From: Azolla caroliniana
Lineage: Eukaryota; Polypodiophyta
Length of the DNA: 64,000 nucleotides
Direction of reading: 5' to 3'
Assembly: GCA_043228905.1 (NCBI GenBank)
Contig: JBHGNT010000003.1
Location: 13,330,001-13,394,000, forward strand
Position 1 is the stretch's first letter. Every line of letters begins with the position of its first letter. This document shows, in pieces, positions 34,001-43,184 of this stretch. The notes under the pieces were generated by a model that searched no databases, was not told where the DNA came from, and saw nothing but the letters and a program-made list of their open reading frames with translations. The position numbers and the translations under genes were made by a program.

Positions 34001-34192
34001 GTGTTGTGAGTTGCCGACTCGAACTGAGTCGGAGTGACGGATCGTATATTGCCGAAATTGGGATCGATGAGGAGTCACGTGAAATGACGCGCCCGAATCT
34101 AAGAGCCATGTGCTCGACTCTTCAGTCGTGAGTAGGACTTCTGATCCGACTGGATTTTCGATTGATAGTATATTCGGGTCGTCTGGTAGCAC
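31001..34192 (-). CDS. copia pol: protease, integrase, RT, RNase H (1063 codons open)
   Basis: The open frame encodes, numbering from the Met at 34192: protease LLDSGASFHV (Asp32-Ser-Gly); integrase zinc ligands H160, H165, C191, C194; integrase core D221, D284, E320 (exact D,D-35-E spacing, VHSDVCGP / RTDNGGEFK / NGIAERMNRT); RT with QLDVKTAFLHGD (D651), LYGLKQAPRQWY and YMDD at 737-740; RNase H with D910, E951, D988 and D1037. No catalytic residue is missing. The Met at 34192 is only the first Met in the open stretch; the register continues upstream through a CCHC knuckle to the TAG at 34397-34399. The enzyme set would convert element RNA to cDNA and insert it. Confidence 0.95.
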   Translation of the reverse strand: MLPDDPNILSIENPVGSEVLLTTEESSTWLLDSGASFHVTPHRSQFRQYTIRHSDSVRVGNSQHCDIIGIGTVELNLAGGSTLVLHNVRHVPELSRPLISVGQLDEDGIRAGFSSGGWTLHRGNLLLARGPKIHSLYPLHVTLREGNLFLVDIPVSSLWHRRLGHLSKAGITHLSRAGYIPKLSFSDHQFCEHCQYGKQAAASHPTSAPRETRPLDLVHSDVCGPMPHQSLGGASYFVTFIDDSTRKVWAYPIRTKDRVFSIFSDWLAMVENQTDRKLKCFRTDNGGEFKSDEFVKFCRQRGIRREFTAPHSPEQNGIAERMNRTIQERIVSMLQHSGLSDGFWAEALLTAVHIINMSPSRPLGLQIPQELWIGSKPNYDKLRIFGCEAYALIPKDDRRKLAPRSRKCIFLGYGSDGEMGYRLWDPERRQIVRSSDVVFNESAMNPSVEKPIEVRRVTFSDVPTLQEGPALNTRSASRVAEPYTTDSDNSDSAQQNNPLSDHPTTIPDATSPIIPRRSERLSQPPERYSPGIFFTDAGEPTSYEEASTSVDSATWHLAMESEMHSIRANKTWDLVELPRNRRALPCKWVYRLKETSDSTTPKYKARLVAKGFRQEYGVDFDEIFSPVVKMTTLRFLLGVVAADNLELIQLDVKTAFLHGDLDEEIYMEQPKGFVATGQEHLVCRLRKSLYGLKQAPRQWYKKFDDFIQSIGFSKSDEDHCLFTNTAQDGSPIFLIIYMDDMLISGRHAGELADLIRQLRLKFAMKDLGPARHILGMKISRHRDKRHLFLSQTDYIGRVLERFNMQSAKSASTPLPMNLRLSQRDYPTSGPEGADMKSVPYASAVGSLMYLMVATRPDISHAVGVVSRFMHNPGRSHWNAVKHVFRYLAGTKDHGILFGPNRTSGVVGYTDSDFAGCIDSRKSTTGYCFKFGNGAISWKSKLQECTTTSTTEAEYVAASDAAKEALWLGRLAHTFRQVDHDSAPVVYSDSQGAVALSKNPVHHNASKHIDVRYHFVRDCVISGKIGLEKISTTDNVADGMTKCLSADRFRSLRHQMGVTTNQSG

Positions 34193-34396
34193 ATCAGCTG
34201 AGAAGCTGACGTAATTGATCTCCTCATGCCGGCCACTCTTCTTGTTGTTCTTGTTCTTGAGTGCGCAGCAGTCGGCTTTGATGTGTCCGGGTTTCTTGCA
34301 ATAGTTGCAGATTCGGTTATCCCGTGACTGGCTCCGTCTTCGTTGATTGTTCGGCGGTCGTGAGGAATCTCTTCCTCGTATGTTCGATCGGTCTGT
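34193..34396 (-). CDS. copia gag zinc knuckle segment, open but downstream of a TAG
   Basis: These 68 codons join the gag ORF and the pol ORF in the same register. They contain an arginine-rich stretch and a perfect CCHC knuckle, ICNYCKKPGHIKADC, the nucleic-acid-binding part of nucleocapsid. As they stand, normal termination at 34397-34399 would leave this segment and all of pol untranslated unless the stop is read through or translation restarts. Confidence 0.85.
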
Positions 34397-35017
34397 CTAA
34401 CCTTGTACTACATAAGCGTCGTCTGTTGAGTCTTTGGCGAAAGACTTTCTCCGAGCTGCTTCGGTCAGGATTGCGCTCGTGACTTCGGAGTATTTAACAG
34501 CCGTGGTTGACGCGTTGCACACGGTTGTGACGAAAGTTTCCCATGATGAGGGAAGGCTACTCATGAGTATCATTGCTCTGAGTTCATCCTCGATTGCCGT
34601 CCCCTGTGACGAGATTTGGGAGCTTATGCTTTCGTACTCATTGAGGTGTGCTTGAACCGAGTCGGATTCTTTCATCCGCAAGTTGTAGAGGCGCCGGATC
34701 AGAAACATCTTTGTTGCGGCGACCTTCTTTTCGTAAGTGTCCGACAGTGTTTTCCACAGTTCGAATGCTGTCGTACACGATTGCACCGTAAAGTATACCG
34801 ATTCCGATAGGTGCATCCGAATCGTGGCGCGGACGATTCTGTCCAGCTTCTGCCACTCAATTGGTTTGTATCCTTCTGGAGGTTCTTCATTTTCGATGGG
34901 ATCGATTTGCCCCTTGACTATGAGATAGTCCTGCATTTGTTCCTTCCAGAAGTTGAAGTTCGATCCATCGAACTTTCGTAGACTCATTTCTGACGAGCCG
35001 GATGTTGATGCCATCAA
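34397..35017 (-). CDS. copia gag (capsid part), ends at in-frame TAG
   Basis: 206 codons beginning MMASTSGSSEMSLRKFDGSN. It carries the copia gag signatures NFNFWKEQMQDYLIVKGQID, ELWKTLSDTYEKK and SLPSSWETFVTTV (UBN2/gag-polypeptide type). It lacks the zinc knuckle because TAG intervenes right after VVQG. The downstream context is TAG ACA GAC, which is not the CAA-TTA context known for strong plant readthrough. Confidence 0.9.
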   Translation of the reverse strand: MMASTSGSSEMSLRKFDGSNFNFWKEQMQDYLIVKGQIDPIENEEPPEGYKPIEWQKLDRIVRATIRMHLSESVYFTVQSCTTAFELWKTLSDTYEKKVAATKMFLIRRLYNLRMKESDSVQAHLNEYESISSQISSQGTAIEDELRAMILMSSLPSSWETFVTTVCNASTTAVKYSEVTSAILTEAARRKSFAKDSTDDAYVVQG

Positions 35018-35689
35018 ATTTGGTTTCGGTTGACGAAGCTCGGTTCGGAGTTGACTACGAGCCTTGTTGGAGTGCAGCCGGTTGGCTCACCCGATATCGC
35101 TCTAGTCGGATTTGAACCCGAGTCGGTTCGGCTTCGGAACTTGCTCGAATTGACTCCGGTAGCTTGAGGGAAAGAACCGACTGGTCTTCCCGAATGTTGC
35201 CGAGTCGGAGTGAGCCCGGTTCGCTTCGGATATATATGCCGAATACCGATTATTGAAACCGATTATCTGGACCGATTCTGCTTCGGTTGACTGCAGCAAC
35301 GAGAGAGACGGATCCAACTGATCCTCCCGAATGTCGATCAGCCAGATGAAGCACGAATTTGGGGTTGTTGTCTTGAGACCGATCTGCACCGAGTGGTTAC
35401 AATGAGCGGCGTTTGATTACCTCTTCGGATGCCGTTTAACCGGGTGGAGCACGATCGTGTCAATGTTGCACAAGGGGATTTCACCTCGAGCGGTTACGAT
35501 CACAAGGGACAGAGTACAACCTACTGGCTTACTCCAAGCGAAGATGATCTAACGCGATGAGATGCAAGCCTCGTTTCTCTTCTTCTTCTCTCTTCTTCGA
35601 ATGACGCTGGGAACCGAATGTTGTGCAGGCTGAGACGACGGCCGACAGCAGATTGAAGGACCGACTACTGTGCAGGCTCTGATACCAGA
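35018..35689 (-). other. copia leader and primer-binding site
   Basis: A 5' untranslated leader of about 670 bp lies between the 5' LTR and gag. The primer-binding site is at 35675-35687 (minus strand TGGTATCAGAGCC, initiator-Met type), two bases from the LTR. The leader has many CCGACT/CGGTT words but no credible ORF. Confidence 0.8.
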
Positions 35690-35970
35690 TGTTGGGGACG
35701 AGGTCGTCTATGCGGAAGATCAAGAAGCATTCGATTGGTGTTTGAATACCTGCGTATGACAGTTTCTAGGTCGTTGCACAGAGAGAGAGAGAGAGAGACA
35801 CACAAAAGACTTCTTATTCCACAAAGCAATAATACAACACCCAACCTTACAAAAAGGTTACAAGGTCACTATATATAGCGACCGACTTAGGGCAACTACC
35901 CTTTATGCTAATTACACAAATGGCCTAAAGGGATAGTGTGAATACGTCCATTATACACTTGTATTCGACA
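35690..35970 (-). repeat. 5' LTR of young copia, with promoter
   Basis: The copy that would drive transcription. The TATA box sits in a near-palindrome, plus-strand GGTCACTATATATAGCGACC at 35864-35883. A 22-bp GA/CA microsatellite at about 35778-35801 holds the single difference from the other LTR. Confidence 0.93.
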
Positions 35971-35975
35971 CTCCT

Positions 35976-36765
35976 TTCCCGGCTGTAGATGCCGGTTATC
36001 ATACAACCTCTGTTGTCAGAGAACCAAAATTTCCTACATATGGTACACATACGGCATTCCTCTGGGGTCTCCGGACTATCGCGGCCCCATGCCTTGATAG
36101 CCCTCTCTAAAAATCCCCTCGTCCATCATCGCCGAGAGTCTCACGGTTACGCTCATGGTTCGGTCTCAATATCAAGAATTGGACGGAGTGTCGTCCGTCT
36201 TGGCTCTTCATGCGTGCATACGTTGAATCGTTGTCTAGCACCTTAGTTTTCATATGGGCCACCGTGATGTATGGCTCTCTGAGCATAATCAGGTGTGAAG
36301 ACGTCTCCAGCACGAAGAAGGTTGGTCTATCTCGACATCGCCGATCTTCACACGCACATTCGGGCATGCCCCGTGCAACTCCTCCGTAGCACGTGTCGCC
36401 GCGTGTATTTTCCACCCATGCCTGGTTTTAATCGGCCACTTACCCTTATTGTAGAAGTCCATGGACATTAGGTTTATTTCGGACCCATGGTCTATCAATG
36501 CTACCACCGGTTCCTGGACGTTCCTGATCCTGACCGGGGTCTCTGTAGTAGCTCTCGCCCAGTGCAGCTTCAAATAGTGGCTTTCCGCTAGCTCATCTTC
36601 CATGGCCTCCTCCTCTAGGTGCGTTGTCCGCACTTCCACGGGCTTCTCCGGTCCCGGCTCCGTCGAGAGCCGTTTACGCTTTACTAAGTCCATGATGGAA
36701 TCGTGGAACTCCTTCGCAATTCCGAGCACCTCCCTCAGCGACAGCTCCACCTTGTTGTCGAGCAT
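35976..36765 (-). pseudogene. gypsy-1 aspartic protease and downstream linker
   Basis: Minus-strand frame 36289-36765 contains VRIRNVQEPVVALIDHGSEI followed by NLMSMDFYNKGKWPI: D-H-G-S replaces the usual D-S-G-S. After a frameshift near 36310 the protease C-terminus continues as FFVLETSSHLIMLREPYITV and VQFLILRPNHERNRETL (36107-36300). The copia insertion point is at 35971-35975, between this linker and the pre-RT region at 30457. Confidence 0.8.
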
Positions 36766-36779
36766 CTGCTCTTTGAGGA

Positions 36780-37345
36780 CCTTTCGTAAGTCCCTCTATC
36801 TCCATGCCCAGCCAGTTACCAGCCTGTTTCGCTCTATCTTGGGGACAAGAACTACCAAAGTCGTTTTTACCCAGTCTGCTCCACGTCTCGTACCGTTTCA
36901 AAGTTCCGGCTTCCCCATCCTTCCCCGCTTACTTGTCCTCCACCAGAACTTCGTAGTTTTGGCATGCGGCTTCCACGAGACCGGTCTTCTCCTCGACCAG
37001 ATCGTCCCATCCGATAACCTCCCGGATCCGCTTCGTCCTTCCTCAGTCGTACTCCAGAGAGGCCTTGTAGCACCGATGGCCAGAATCCAGAGTCCTTCGC
37101 TCCTTTGTTGGCATCGTCACTCGCGACCCGGATTCCGGCCGATGCCGAGTAATGAATGGCTTCAGCATGTTGCGTCGCAGCTTCTTCCATCAACCGCTTC
37201 ATTCCACCGCGCCGGTATTCAACTCCAGGGCTTTCCGGGTCTCGCTCGCGTGCATCCGCCCATTCTAGAGGTACACCACGTGGCTCCTAAGTGCTTCTGC
37301 AAAATCCATGCACTCCTTCCGGACGTGTCCGACCGCGTCGCACCA
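36780..37345 (-). pseudogene. gypsy-1 gag-like region and primer-binding site
   Basis: A short, degraded N-terminal region. The frame 36867-37202 (EEAATQHAEAIHYSASAGIR then serine/arginine/glycine-rich) and 36674-36901 are the best candidates; no zinc knuckle is visible. Directly inside the 5' LTR the minus strand reads TGGTGCGACGCGGTCGG (from 37345 down), a TGG-started candidate primer-binding site. Confidence 0.5.
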
Positions 37346-37969
37346 TGCTCACCGGGTCAGACGAGAACACAATTACGCACTAGTTAGACATAGAAGCACG
37401 CCCGATTGGTTACAGAGACAACAGCTGATTAGAGAATGTCACAATAAAATAAGGAAACCACTTCCCAAGAGGAATTGATTAATACTAACAAGTGATTACA
37501 ACCTTTCTGATATTACAACTGGCACGTCGGTGACCAACCAAACACATGCACGCGCACACACACAGCCGAGTTACGCAATGCAGCCTTTGCATGAAGCACC
37601 CGGGTTTTCCTCGTAAACAGAGGCAACCAACCAAAATTCTGCGGAGATCACATAGAAGTAGTGCTCGGTTCCCAGTCTGACAGCACCTCCCCCTTTCTCC
37701 CAAAATGCGATACCCGCTAGTCTTTCTCTCGCGCCTCTTATAGGCCGGCAAGGGAGGACTGTCACGTCTCCCATCACATCATCCTTATTCTTTGTCCCTT
37801 CGGGCAGAGATATGCTTCGATTTGCAAAATATGTTCTATCTAATCTATTTACATCGCGTTGAACTATTCTTAGCTATGTACAAGTTATTTTAATGCCGTG
37901 CGCCTATGTGTACGCGTCGGTTCATGCACTCTGATCCCCGATTCCCTTTATAGCTGGTTTCCTTCATGA
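37346..37969 (-). repeat. gypsy-1 5' LTR
   Basis: Homologous along its whole length to 16644-17269, with frequent substitutions. The outer end (plus ..GGTTTCCTTCATGA) is slightly rearranged relative to ..GGTTTTCTTCTTGACA at 17269, so the boundary is uncertain by a few bases. Confidence 0.82.
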
Positions 37970-40667
37970 TAGCATGCAACAACTTGAAGCAACTATTGTA
38001 TCATTGCGACAACAAGGACCAAGCACTCAAGGGACTCCCAAAGAACCCAAGATCAATCTTCCTATGAAGTTCGATGGAACGCGATCACACTTTAGAGGAT
38101 TTCTTAATGAGGTACGTTTGGTGATTCAAATGCATCCTTCTCGATATCCCTCCAATGCATCACGAGTGGGACTAGTAGGCATAACTTTGGCTTGGTTCAC
38201 TCCTTCACTCCTTTGTTAGAAAAAGGATCTCCATTGTTAAATAATTTTGAGGAATTTATTAGCGAGTTTAAAGCATGTTTTAGAGACACCGACAACATTA
38301 GGACGGCAATCAATAAAATCCGAAGATTGTGTCAAGGGGATCATCCAACCTCAGCTTATGCTGCGGATTTCCATCTACTCGCCATCGATATTCTCTAGGA
38401 TGACCTAGCATTGATGGAGCAATTTCGATATGGCCTGCGAAATGATGTCAAATACTTACTCCTGACTTTCCCCGAAGAACCAAAGTCACTCATAGAGGCA
38501 ATCAGTCAAGTGGTACAATGCGATAATAGGCTTTTCGAACGACATTCAAAATGTCAGTTACAAATGCCAAGAACAAGGTTGAAGCCCACGTACACCTCAC
38601 TTGTAGCAAAATCATTTGCAAGGGAGTCATATAATGCGTCTCCAACAAACACTCCAACACCGATGGAAATCGATACCGCACGTCATTGTGGACCATTATC
38701 GGAAGAGGAAAAGCAACGACGCTGAGCAAATCGACTATGTCTTTATTGCAGTGGACTAGGGCATATTGCAGTGAACTGTCCCCATAGGCCAAGAAGGTAG
38801 GTACATCAAATAGTCGCTAGTACTAAACTTGAGTCTATTTCATTAGGAGTGTCTGATAGTCCTAATAGCCCAAGCCTATCAAACAAAATTGAAGTCCTTA
38901 GTCAACTAGAAGAAAAGTTAAATGACTAAGTCCAGCCAAAATAGGAGTCGTTTGGTTGGATAACCCTAGATCTGTCTCCATTCCCTCTAAGCAAGTTGGC
39001 AATGTCTTCCTAGCTCAAGTAACAATTAGTACTAAATGTAACCCTCCAGTACATATCTTAGCACTCTTAGATTCTTGAGCCAATTCTTTCTTCATGGATA
39101 AGAATTTTTCCCAAGCTCATCAGATATCCCTAAGAAAACTCCCTTGCCCAGCTTCTGTAGTAGTCATTGATGGTCGCCCCATTGCTTCCAGAAATATCGA
39201 CACAATCCGGACATAGATTGGAGAACAAGAAAAATCTGGTATCGACAACCTCGAGGATCTACTCATAAGATTTCAACCATTTCATTACATCAATTGTGTG
39301 AGGAAGGACGCAAGGAATCAATGTTTGTATTTGAAGTATCAATGAAACCTTCCAACAACACTAAGGAGGAGTCAACGATTCAACTTCCAAAGAAGTATCA
39401 TCATTACACCGACGTTTTTGATAAGGTAAAAGCTAGTACTCTTCATCACCATCGACCGTATGATTGTCCCATTGACTTACAACCAAGAAAAGAGCCACCG
39501 TGGGAACCGATCTACAACTTCTCACCAACCAAGCTTAAAGTTCTTCAAGCCTACATAGAGGAAAATTTGGCAAACTAGGGTTCATTCGACATTCGAAATC
39601 TCCAGTCGGCGCACCTATTTTCTTTGTCAAGAAAAAAGATGGATCACTTCGTCTAGAGATGGATTACTGTGGCTTGAGTAAGGTCACCTACAAGATACAT
39701 GACAAGGAGCTATTAGCAATAGTAAATTCTTTTGCACAATAGAGGCATTTTTTAGAAGGATTTCCTCGTCAAGTCACTGTATTAAGTGATCAGAAGAATC
39801 TTGCCTACTTCCAGAATGCTCGCATATTAAATAGACGACAAGCTTTGTGGGCCCAGTTCCTCACTCATTTCGACTTCAAGATTACATATCGTTCGGGCAA
39901 GCAACAAGGGAAGGCAGATGCATTATCACGACACTCGTATCTAGCTCCTCATCTTGTTGATCCGGACTTTGACAATCAAAAGTAGGTAATCTTGGGTCCG
40001 GCACGACTTCAAGTAACGTGGATTTTTGACACTCCATTGGATTCCCACATTGTCGATACTATACATGAAGATTTGAAGTTAGATGTTTTCGCTCAAGCTA
40101 TTCTAGATCAAATCCCTCTCGGCCATCTTGAGGAAAGAGGCCTAGACATCATCCATATGGTTTGTTGGAACCATTATCGATCCCAAGCAAACCGTGGCAA
40201 TCTATTTCTCTAGATTTTATCACAGGTCTTCTAGATTCGAAGGGCTTTAATGCGATCTTAACATTGGTAGATCAATATACTAAGATGGCACATTTTGTGC
40301 CCTATACTAAAGAAATCACTCGTGAAGAAATTGTAGGAATTGTTATGCGTGAAGTATTTCGGCATCATGCGTGAAGTATTTCGGAATTGTTATGCGTGAA
40401 GTATTTCGACAATATCATCAGTGATCGTGGACCTCAATTCGTCTCTAAATTTTGGAAGCATCTCTTCAAAATGCTCAAGGTCACCTGCAATCTCTCCTCT
40501 GGCTATCATCCCTAAACAGATGGACAAGCAGAACGTATGAATCAAACGCTGGAACAGTATCTTCAGTTTGTCCTAAGCTATCATCAACAAGATGATTGGG
40601 CAGATATTCTACACTTATTTGCTTATAATAATTCTATCCACTCCTCTACTAGCTAGGGTTACACCAT

Positions 40668-40668
<1 letters not shown>
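37970..40668 (+). pseudogene. decayed Ty3/gypsy element (gag, PR, partial RT, RNase H, integrase)
   Basis: gag: NLPMKFDGTRSHFRGFLNEV, FKACFRDTDNIRTAINKIRR, DDLALMEQFRYGLRNDVKYL and a CCHC knuckle CLYCSGLGHIAVNC at about 38738-38785. Protease: ALLDS.ANSFFMD near 39060 with the Gly codon now a stop. A pre-RT segment (YPTDVF-like HHYTDVFDKVKASTLHHHRP, 39405) is followed by an internal deletion that removes most of RT. RNase [39 protein letters not shown]. Integrase: [52 protein letters not shown]. Neither LTR was found. Stops and deletions make it inactive. Confidence 0.85.
40345..40410 (+). repeat. small tandem triplication
   Basis: The word ATGCGTGAAGTATTTCG begins at 40345, 40367 and 40392 inside the integrase of the decayed gypsy, disrupting its frame. 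It looks like a local slippage or repair duplication. Confidence 0.8.

Positions 40669-40671
<3 letters not shown>

Positions 40672-40734
<63 letters not shown>
40672..40734. repeat. (CT)n microsatellite
   Basis: An uninterrupted CT run of about 63 bp at the right end of the gypsy fragment. Two or three TTTAGTACTAATYCTC words follow at 40760-40825. Confidence 0.95.
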
Positions 40735-40739
<5 letters not shown>

Positions 40740-41035
40740 TCTCACACTCTCTTTCCCTTCTTAGTACTAATCCTCATTCTTCCCCACTATCTTTAGTACT
40801 AATTCTCCCTACCTTTAGTACTATCCCTGACATAATCTCGTACTCAGAAACACTGAAATATCCATGAGACATTTGTCCTCTGTCTTGGTACTGGTGTCGA
40901 CTGTGTTTTCCGCTACTATCTAGAATAATTGACCATCCGGGAAATCATCTTCTACTCTGTTTCTTGCTTCCTCCATCTCCAGTTGGCTTAAGTAATCAGT
41001 GATGACGTGTTGTACCCCCGATCGGTGGTAGATAT

Positions 41036-41786
41036 TGTGAAAATGTTTTAGAATCTAAGCCATTGAACATTAGAAGAATATAAAGTATGGATAATTCACA
41101 TTTGGAGGCTAAGAACACGAACCAAGACCTTTAGGAAGAAGTCAAAAGTAAAAGTAAGAGACCAAGAGAAAAGTAAAAAGAGAAAAAACGGATCATAAAA
41201 AACAATAAAAAAGGAATGGTCATAACTCCTTTGTTTTTCACCCAAATATTATGTTTAAATATGGGTTAGAAATCTTGTAAAGAAAGCTATCTATATCTTT
41301 TTAAATCACTAAATTTGGAGCTCTGATGAGGGAGATATGAGGATTAGAAGTTCGTTGGGTCTTAGCTAAAAATAGGAGATAAAAAGCTTCTAAAAATAGC
41401 GTGAACGAGGAAGAAGAAGAACATTATAAAAGAGGAAGTGATTGTCTTAGAAGAGGATCCTAATAGAGGAGGGGTCTTAGGAGGAGGTATCTTAGTGGAA
41501 GAAGATGGTTCTTAGTAGTGGGTTTGAGTGATGGGTATTAAGAAGGTCTTTGGTTTTTAAGTTCATTGTGGAGTTTATCCTCTTTGTATTGATTTGAAGT
41601 GAAATATTATAACATTCTTATCTCTTTCTCATCTTCCCTACCTTTTATCTTAATTTCTTGAGTTTTCCTATCTAAATCATAGTTACCTAGATCTATATAG
41701 TCTATTATAATTCACAACTCCATCTAATCGGTTTGATCAAGCCCTCATATTGTGTACGACTATCATCTGTCTTATACACCCTATCA
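41036..41786 (+). repeat. solo LTR of an unassigned family
   Basis: The element starts TGTGAAAATG and ends CACCCTATCA, with a perfect 5-bp duplication GATAT on both sides (41031-41035 and 41787-41791). It splits the gypsy RNase H: the frame ends LLQEFDFDI on one side and resumes HRSGVQHVITDY on the other. A TATA-like ATTATAAAAGAGG at about 41425 supports the plus orientation. It has no coding content. Confidence 0.8.
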
Positions 41787-42049
41787 GATATCAAAGTCGA
41801 ATTCCTGGAGAAGCAGGGTCCACCGGGCCAACTTACCCGTTAATGAACCTTTGGACACCAAATACAGTAGTGTGGAGTGATCCATGTGGAACGGAAAATT
41901 TCGACCCAACAAATAGTGTCGATACTTATTTATACTGTAGATCATGCCTAGGGCTTCCTGTTCTGTTGTAGAGTAATTCTGCTCCGCTTTCAATAATTTT
42001 CTAATGGAGTAATAAACTGGTCGGTACGATTTTGGTTCGGTGACCTTCA

Positions 42050-42935
42050 TTAACGCGCTTCTGATTGCAACATCCATTGCATCTACAAACACATGGAAGT
42101 CTTTAGTCCAATCCAGAGGTTGCACTATCAAGGCCTAGGATAGCATCACTTTCAATGCGTTGAATGCTTTATCTTCCTCTATTGTCCACCGAAATGGTAC
42201 TCTATGCACCACTGCATGCAAGGGTGTCACAAAATCTGCCAGGTACTGTAGCATCCAACTATGTCACTGGATCTACTTAACGCTTTTGTGTTTGCCGGTG
42301 CCTGTGCCGCGAGGATTTCTTGTACGTTATTCAGATCCATTGTGATCCCTTCCTTTTTTATGATGTGTCTGAGCAATGTGCCGCTTGTTACTCCGAATTC
42401 ACACTTTTTTGGATTCAAGCTTAATTTTGCGCTCCGGCACTTCTCCAAGCACATCCGAAGAAAATCCAAATGCTCCGTCCTCTGACTGTACGCTGCGCGC
42501 TTCCGATTGCAACATCCATTGCATCTACGAACACGTGGAAGTCTTTAGTCCAATCCAGAGGTTGCACTACCGGGGCCTAGGATAGCATCACTTTCAATGC
42601 GTTGAACGCTTTATCTTCCTCTGTTGTCCACCGAAATGGTACTCTATGCACCGCCACATGCAAGGGTGTCGCAAAATCTGCCATGTATTGTAGCACCCAA
42701 CTATGTCACTAGATCTACTTAACGCTTTTGTGTTTGCCGGTGCCTGTGCCGCGAGGATTTCTTGTACGTTATTCAGATCCACTGTGATCCCTTCCTTGCT
42801 TATGATGTGTCCAAGCAATGTGCCGCTTGTTACTCCAAATACACACTTTGCCAGATTCAGGCTTAATCTTGCACTCCAGCACTTCTCCAAACACATCCGG
42901 AGATAATCCAAATGCTTCGTCCTTTGACTGTACAC
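42050..42935. repeat. 442-bp tandem duplication inside the gypsy fragment
   Basis: The word GATTGCAACATCCATTGCATC starts at 42063 and again at 42505, and the following 430 bp are similar with a few percent differences. Both copies encode the same RT-end segment (GTLL..H.I.KEGIT.DLNN), so the duplication followed insertion of the gypsy. Confidence 0.88.
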
Positions 42936-43184
42936 TGCAAAATCATCGAGGAATATGTGCATAAATGCCATGATGTACTTACCAAAAATATCCATGATTA
43001 TGTTGTCGCATTCAGTCTCCGGTAGTCTACATAGACCTTAATCTTCCCGTTTTTCTTGGGGACCACCACAATTGTGCTCAGCCATGTTGCCTATTTCACC
43101 GGCCTAATAAATCCGACTCGTAACAATTTGTCAATTTCCTTTTTTACTTGAGCAGCATTAGCCACTAGCGTCGACTGAATAGTT

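Larger units (their letters stand above)
30527..35970 (-). mobile_element. young, near-intact Ty1/copia element
   Basis: A 5444-bp element on the minus strand with 281-bp LTRs (30527-30807 and 35690-35970) that I find identical except for one base in a GA/CA microsatellite. It is flanked by a perfect 5-bp duplication CTCCT (30522-30526 and 35971-35975). Primer-binding site TGGTATCAGAGCC (rc of 35675-35687) and polypurine tract GGGGGAG (rc of 30808-30814) are in the right places. It is inserted between protease and RT of gypsy-1. gag-pol is one register interrupted by a single TAG. Confidence 0.97.
16644..37969 (-). mobile_element. gypsy-1: old full-length Ty3/gypsy element split by two nested retrotransposons
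   Basis: Minus-strand element bounded by related LTRs of about 625 bp (37346-37969 on the 5' side, 16644-17269 on the 3' side). Net of gypsy-2 (19531-29583) and the young copia (30527-35970), it is about 5.8 kb. Order on the minus strand: gag-like, protease, linker, RT, RNase H, integrase, C-terminal domain. Coding continuity across both insertion points is seen directly and both have perfect TSDs. Stops and frameshifts are frequent. No TSD was found for gypsy-1 itself. Confidence 0.85.
40820..43180 (-). pseudogene. Ty3/gypsy RT-RNase H fragment (gypsy-2-related), with solo LTR and duplication
   Basis: Minus-strand order: RT fingers near 43100 (TIVVVPKKNGKIKVYVDYRR), a deletion, then FGKYIMAFMHIFLDDFAVYS (42900-42995), CVFGVTSGTLLGHIISKEGI, LNNVQEILAAQAPANTKALS, RNase H at 41784-42131 (WTKDFHVFVDAMDVAIRSAL, TTEQEALGMIYSINKYRHYL, HMDHSTLLYLVSK), and the linker after the solo LTR (ITDYLSQLEMEEARNRVEDD, about 40930-41015). 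The same order and motifs occur in gypsy-2. A 442-bp tandem duplication and stops show that it is dead. Confidence 0.85.
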
